The translations under genes and the position numbers were made by a program. Positions 41,619-42,505 of a stretch of DNA of 42,505 bases are shown here, piece by piece. Position 1 is the first letter of the stretch, and the number at the start of each line of letters is the position of its first letter. The stretch lies in the NCBI GenBank assembly GCA_020853795.1, contig JADYYF010000129.1:1-42505 (forward strand), given 5' to 3'. Origin of the DNA: Candidatus Zixiibacteriota bacterium. GTDB taxonomy: Bacteria > Zixibacteria > MSB-5A5 > CAIYYT01. The notes beneath the pieces are model-generated. The model saw nothing but the letters and a program-made list of their open reading frames with translations, searched no databases and was not told where the DNA came from.

Positions 41619-42505
41619 CTGCCGGTAACCCGCGCCGCTTTGCGGCTTGCAACGATCTCGCCGACCGCATTCACCGCATGATGAATTTCCGCTTCGGTCG
41701 TAAACGGTCCGAGCCCGAACCGCACCGTGCCATGAATCTTGTCGGTACCCAACTGCTCGTGCACACGCGGCGCGCAGTGCAGCCCGGTGCGACAAGCGAT
41801 ATTGTAGTCGACATCGAGGATCGTTCCGGTGTCGCCCGCTTCGAGATTTTCGATATTGAACGCCAGTACGCCGATGTGATTGGCCAGATCATCCTGGCAG
41901 TACATCACAACGCCGTCGACATTGCGCAGACCATCGCGCAGGATCTTCAGCAGCCGCGTTTCTTCCCGATGCACGTTGTCCATGCCCCGCGCCTGCAGCC
42001 ACTTGAGACCGGCGTTGAGACCGGCGATGCCCGGCAGATTTGGCGTGCCGTATTCGAGCCGGTACGGATATTCGTCGAGATGGCGCCGCACCGCCGAACG
42101 CACACCGGTGCCGCCGGCGCGCGTGTGGCGAATTTCGACGTGCTCGCAGACATACAATCCCCCGATGCCCATCGGCCCCATCAGTGACTTGTGTCCGGTA
42201 AAGGCCACAACGTCGATGTAATCGGCCTGCACGTCGATCGGCAGTTTCCCCGCCGTTTGGGAAGCATCCACCACCAGCAGGATGCCGCGCTCGCGGCAGG
42301 CGCGTCCAATCTCGCGGATCGGTTGCACCGTGCCGATGACGTTGGAGCCATGATTGACCGCAACGACCTTGGTGTTGATGCGGAATTTGCGGATGATGTC
42401 GTCTGGATCGACGAATCCCTTTGCGTCGAACGGCACATAGTCGACTTCGACCGCCTGCTCCTCGTAGAGGTGATGAAGCGGCCGCAGCACGGAATTGTGT
42501 TCGAG
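41615..42505 (-). CDS. Cysteine desulfurase family protein (class V aminotransferase), 5' end outside window
   Basis: The frame is open to the right edge, so the first ~90 residues are missing; the first visible residues are LEHNSVLRPL, a conserved segment. Further motifs are HGSNVIGTVQPI, VDASQTAGKLPIDVQ, the PLP-lysine motif FTGHKSLMGPMGIGGLYV, GTPNLPGIAGLNAG, and RTGLHCAPRVHEQLGT with the Cys expected to carry the persulfide. The ending GTVRFGLGPFTTEAEI fits the group of cysteine desulfurase family proteins separate from IscS/SufS. It removes sulfur from cysteine (or a related substrate) to give a persulfide. It converges on the DsrK-like gene, their stop codons overlapping by 3 bp in TTAG. 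A role in loading DsrC with sulfur is possible but unsupported. Confidence 0.88.
   Translation of the reverse strand, partial: LEHNSVLRPLHHLYEEQAVEVDYVPFDAKGFVDPDDIIRKFRINTKVVAVNHGSNVIGTVQPIREIGRACRERGILLVVDASQTAGKLPIDVQADYIDVVAFTGHKSLMGPMGIGGLYVCEHVEIRHTRAGGTGVRSAVRRHLDEYPYRLEYGTPNLPGIAGLNAGLKWLQARGMDNVHREETRLLKILRDGLRNVDGVVMYCQDDLANHIGVLAFNIENLEAGDTGTILDVDYNIACRTGLHCAPRVHEQLGTDKIHGTVRFGLGPFTTEAEIHHAVNAVGEIVASRKAARVTGS

Overview
The window is GC-rich bacterial chromosome with dense, uninterrupted protein genes. I see no rRNA, tRNA, insertion sequence, prophage or CRISPR array. Several traits point to the FCB superphylum and most resemble candidate Zixibacteria-like genomes: a giant secreted beta-helix/FN3 protein with a FlgD-like C-terminal module, a small secreted protein with two dockerin-type calcium repeats, a hybrid Ser/Thr kinase-TolB-like-TPR protein, and many stand-alone surface-polysaccharide genes. 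This placement is inference from gene style; no marker gene is present.

Layout. (1) 1-2585 (+): the C-terminal end of an MBOAT O-acyltransferase, its SGNH-type partner gene interrupted by one in-frame TAG, and a VanZ-like membrane protein with a fused C-terminal beta-sandwich. (2) 2602-9489 (-): a ~1776-residue secreted mosaic protein with a strong intrinsic terminator, and UDP-GlcNAc 2-epimerase. (3) 9643-12546 (+): a Wzx-type flippase and a family-4 glycosyltransferase. (4) 12560-28717 (-): fourteen closely spaced genes read as one or two operons. In transcription order they are a FemAB-like protein, a DegT-type aminotransferase, a polysaccharide deacetylase, a hexapeptide acyltransferase, GT4, GT2, GT4, GT4, CapA, two CapK/PaaK-type adenylate-forming ligases, a CelD/BcsL-type GNAT, a second deacetylase and a GT2. 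(5) 29124-31228 (+): a GNAT and a degenerate deacetylase-like protein joined by a GTGA overlap. (6) 31233-33351 (-): an O-antigen ligase/polymerase and a CysE-like acyltransferase, divergent from (7) 33564-34262 (+), a short BY-type tyrosine kinase with a C-terminal Tyr cluster. (8) 34686-39143 (+): two secreted proteins, the second with dockerin repeats, then a Ser/Thr kinase-TolB-TPR protein. (9) 39317-41618 (+): DsrC, a DsrM/NarI-like membrane subunit and a DsrK/HdrD-like CCG-domain iron-sulfur protein. (10) A convergent cysteine desulfurase runs off the right edge.

How it fits together. Regions 1-7 can be read as one surface/exopolysaccharide locus. It covers nucleotide-sugar supply (epimerase, aminotransferase), chain assembly (seven glycosyltransferases), N-deacetylation, O- and N-acylation, flipping, polymerisation or ligation, and tyrosine-kinase control. 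Several members resemble genes that accompany exosortase/PEP-CTERM loci, but no exosortase, initiating glycosyltransferase, Wza or Wzc-type chain-length protein lies in the window. Region 9 is a separate redox/sulfur module: the membrane DsrMK-like pair probably exchanges electrons with the two C-terminal cysteines of DsrC, yet no dsrAB is present here. The most interesting leads are this compact DsrC-M-K module, the paired CapK-like ligases lacking a visible carrier protein, the coupled GNAT/degenerate-deacetylase pair, and the Trp-to-amber interruption of the SGNH gene.
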